A DNA stretch of 23,935 nucleotides from Pseudomonadota bacterium (GTDB taxonomy: Bacteria > Bdellovibrionota_C > UBA2361 > OMIW01), in contig OMIW01000170.1 of NCBI GenBank assembly GCA_900299205.1, forward strand, positions 1 through 23,935, in the 5' to 3' direction. Both the position numbers and the translations under genes were made by a program. Positions 22,385 to 23,935 of the stretch are shown here, piece by piece; the stretch's first letter is position 1, and each line of letters opens with the position of its first letter. Under the pieces are notes generated by a model. That model was not told the DNA's origin. It saw only the letters and a list, made by a program, of their open reading frames with translations, and made no database searches.

Positions 22385-22876
22385 ATGACTCTGGGAGATC
22401 ATAAACGATTTAAGAGCGACGGTGGCTTCTTCTCCGGCAGATTCTTATATCAGAGTGGTGCCCGAAAGAAAGATTCGCCCCCGCAGCAACAGCTCGAGCT
22501 CGCTCTCGCTGTCCTCCTCGTTGAGCTTGCCTCAAGCGACGAGGGGTTCGCTCAAAAAGAGTATCAGGTTATCATCAGAGCCCTCCATCAAGTCTTTGGA
22601 GTCGCCCGCGACCGCGCCAAACGGCACATCAACGAAGCAGTCACAATCCTGAAAAATTTGCGAAGCACCTCCGAGTACGCGCTCAGGTTAAGAGAGCACC
22701 TCACCGCCAACGAACTTACCCTCGTCGCCCGATGTATCGACGACGTCATGGATGCCGACGGTGTTCAGGATGGGTTTGAGATATACTACCGAAGGCGGTT
22801 TCGGGAGTTGTTGGGAATACCGGCTGATGCGTTGGATAAAACGGGTGGGCAAGATGATGGGGGGGAGCTATTTTAG
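22385..22876 (+). CDS. TerB-like helical protein
   Basis: The 163-aa product has a polar, basic N-terminus (about 1-30) and an all-helical body resembling the TerB/tellurite-resistance and DjlA N-terminal fold. Two pseudo-repeats show LALAVLLVELASSDEGFAQKE (in outline: hydrophobic helix, then an acidic D-E-G loop and Glu) and a later IDDVMDADGVQDGFE, matching the family's two metal-binding D-G/E loops. LRSTSEYALRLREHLTANEL lies between them. No tellurite operon partner is present, so a stress or membrane-associated role cannot be specified. It starts about 60 bases after kdsD. Confidence 0.72.
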   Translation: MTLGDHKRFKSDGGFFSGRFLYQSGARKKDSPPQQQLELALAVLLVELASSDEGFAQKEYQVIIRALHQVFGVARDRAKRHINEAVTILKNLRSTSEYALRLREHLTANELTLVARCIDDVMDADGVQDGFEIYYRRRFRELLGIPADALDKTGGQDDGGELF

Positions 22877-22912
22877 GGGGATAGAGGAAATCGGGGGTGG
22901 AAACCCGACATT

Positions 22913-22944
22913 GTAACTTAGCTCCTTCGTAACTTAGCTGCTTC
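22913..22944 (+). repeat. Two tandem 16-base repeats
   Basis: GTAACTTAGCTCCTTC is followed directly by GTAACTTAGCTGCTTC (15 of 16 identical), in the 129-base gap between the TerB-like gene and the DMT exporter. A 5-bp stem, TCGGG/CCCGA (22891-22908), precedes it. The repeat may be a regulator site or a simple duplication. Confidence 0.7.
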
Positions 22945-23005
22945 GAGTGGTTGGTATGAATTTGAAATAAGCCAACAAAGGCTAGACTATCTTCACTAGG
23001 AAAAG

Positions 23006-23923
23006 TTGACCACCTCTCATCGCCCTCCTATCGGCCCAACGATTGCCTCAGCGGCGGGAATGACCGCATGTATCATCTGGAGTTCGGCGGTACTCATCGG
23101 AAATCGACTCGCGGTTGCTTTTGGCCCACTATTCGCGTTAGCTCTCGAATTTCTCCTCGCTGGCACTATTCTCTCCGTACTCGCGTGGCTTCGAGGTGAC
23201 ATCCACCGGATCAGGCTCACCCTACCTCGAGCACATCTCCTCTGTGGCTCGTTCTGGATGATGAATGTAACTCTGTCCTACCTTGCCTTCTGGATGCCGG
23301 CATCGAGTGGCGAGCTTCTAGTCACTGGACTCGTCAACTATCTGTGGCCCGCGTTCACGCTCCTTCTCTCAATACCGATACTCAACAAGCGTCCTACCAT
23401 CTGGTTGTTTCCCGGATTGGCCATCGTGCTCGTTGGGATAATCCTAGCCAAGATTGCGGCATCCAACGAATATTCAGCAACTATCTCGACCATCCCTGTG
23501 TTCTCAATCGCATACCTTCTCGCTCTTTTTGACGCGGTCGCATGGGGCCTTTACAGCAACTTCTCCAGAAAGCTGAGCCACCCGAACGGAGCATCCGGTA
23601 TTCCCCTTTATATGCTGATTACAGGCGGGCTCTGCCTTATTGCGAGTTCCGCGATTGAGCCACCTCATACGGCATCGGCGCAGCATTGGGTTCTCCTCAT
23701 AACCTACGCCAGCGCTTCTGGTGCTGCGTACTTTCTCTGGGATATCGGCATGCGACACGGGAAGATTGTTGCGATCTCAACAATCGCGATGGGGATCCCA
23801 CTTCTTTCAACGATCATCACCGCGATATTTTCCGGTCACGGAATTACCGGATTGCTGCTGTTAGCATCAGGATTCGTGGTTATTGGTTCCGCGATTTGTC
23901 GGCGGGGGGTTGTTGATCGGTGA
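23006..23923 (+). CDS. DMT-superfamily (EamA) exporter, YddG-like
   Basis: The 305-aa product has about ten hydrophobic segments in two EamA repeats, typical of drug/metabolite transporters of the inner membrane. Resemblance is closest to YddG, an exporter of aromatic amino acids: IIWSSAVLIGNRLA in helix 1, VNYLWPAFTLLLSI in the first repeat, and FLWDIGMRHGKIV in the second (YddG has LW..GMR.GN). The start is TTG 23006, with AGGA five bases upstream; ATG 23060 lies inside helix 1 and would truncate it. A weak promoter-like TTGAAA lies near 22962. The substrate is inferred only from similarity. Confidence 0.87.
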   Translation: MTTSHRPPIGPTIASAAGMTACIIWSSAVLIGNRLAVAFGPLFALALEFLLAGTILSVLAWLRGDIHRIRLTLPRAHLLCGSFWMMNVTLSYLAFWMPASSGELLVTGLVNYLWPAFTLLLSIPILNKRPTIWLFPGLAIVLVGIILAKIAASNEYSATISTIPVFSIAYLLALFDAVAWGLYSNFSRKLSHPNGASGIPLYMLITGGLCLIASSAIEPPHTASAQHWVLLITYASASGAAYFLWDIGMRHGKIVAISTIAMGIPLLSTIITAIFSGHGITGLLLLASGFVVIGSAICRRGVVDR

Positions 23924-23935
23924 GAGGAAAAATTA

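Noticed and set aside
1-23935. CRISPR array or intact mobile element
   Set aside because: No regularly spaced repeats were seen, nor any intact transposase, integrase or cas gene.

Overview
The window looks like chromosomal DNA of a Gram-negative bacterium with moderately high GC. Genes read mostly on the + strand and favour C-ending codons. LPS biosynthesis (arabinose-5-phosphate isomerase), an MltB-type murein transglycosylase with a lipobox-like site, and a NuoI subunit all point to an outer-membrane-bearing organism. The gene mix would suit a deltaproteobacterial or Bdellovibrionota-like lineage, but nothing here fixes the taxonomy.

Layout. 1-2010 (minus): a metF-like gene, a possible small ORF, nuoI and the 5' end of a secreted-protein gene. 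2651-5129 (plus): a DsbA-fold/GST-kappa-like protein, rsmE and an RDD membrane protein with a zinc ribbon. 5130-9691: a looser, accessory-looking stretch holding an eroded coding remnant, tRNA-Phe(GAA), an IS3-like transposase remnant, a large divergent GlgX/isoamylase-like GH13 enzyme and an unknown gene on the minus strand. 9799-13834: holA, an MltB-like transglycosylase, a THUMP/RlmL-type rRNA methyltransferase and a single-domain response regulator. 13956-20429: tmk, holB, a free-standing MetG C-terminal-type tRNA-binding protein, tatD, a CopA-like P1B ATPase and a TraB/PrgY-family membrane protein, closely packed and partly overlapping. 20430-21253: no intact gene, but two adjacent minus-strand pseudogenes of a HEPN-MNT (HepT/MntA-type) toxin-antitoxin pair. 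21254-23923: kdsD/kpsF, a TerB-like protein and a YddG-like DMT exporter.

Most intact genes are housekeeping: replication (HolA, HolB, Tmk), rRNA methylation (RsmE, RlmL-like), envelope (MltB, KdsD) and one-carbon metabolism (MetF). The most unusual content lies in the gene-poor gaps. Reading those on both strands and across frameshifts shows decayed genes, chiefly the HEPN-MNT pair (about 20482-20992) and an IS3-type transposase tail (about 5950-6138) between tRNA-Phe and the GH13 gene. I see no CRISPR array, intact insertion sequence, rRNA or replication origin.
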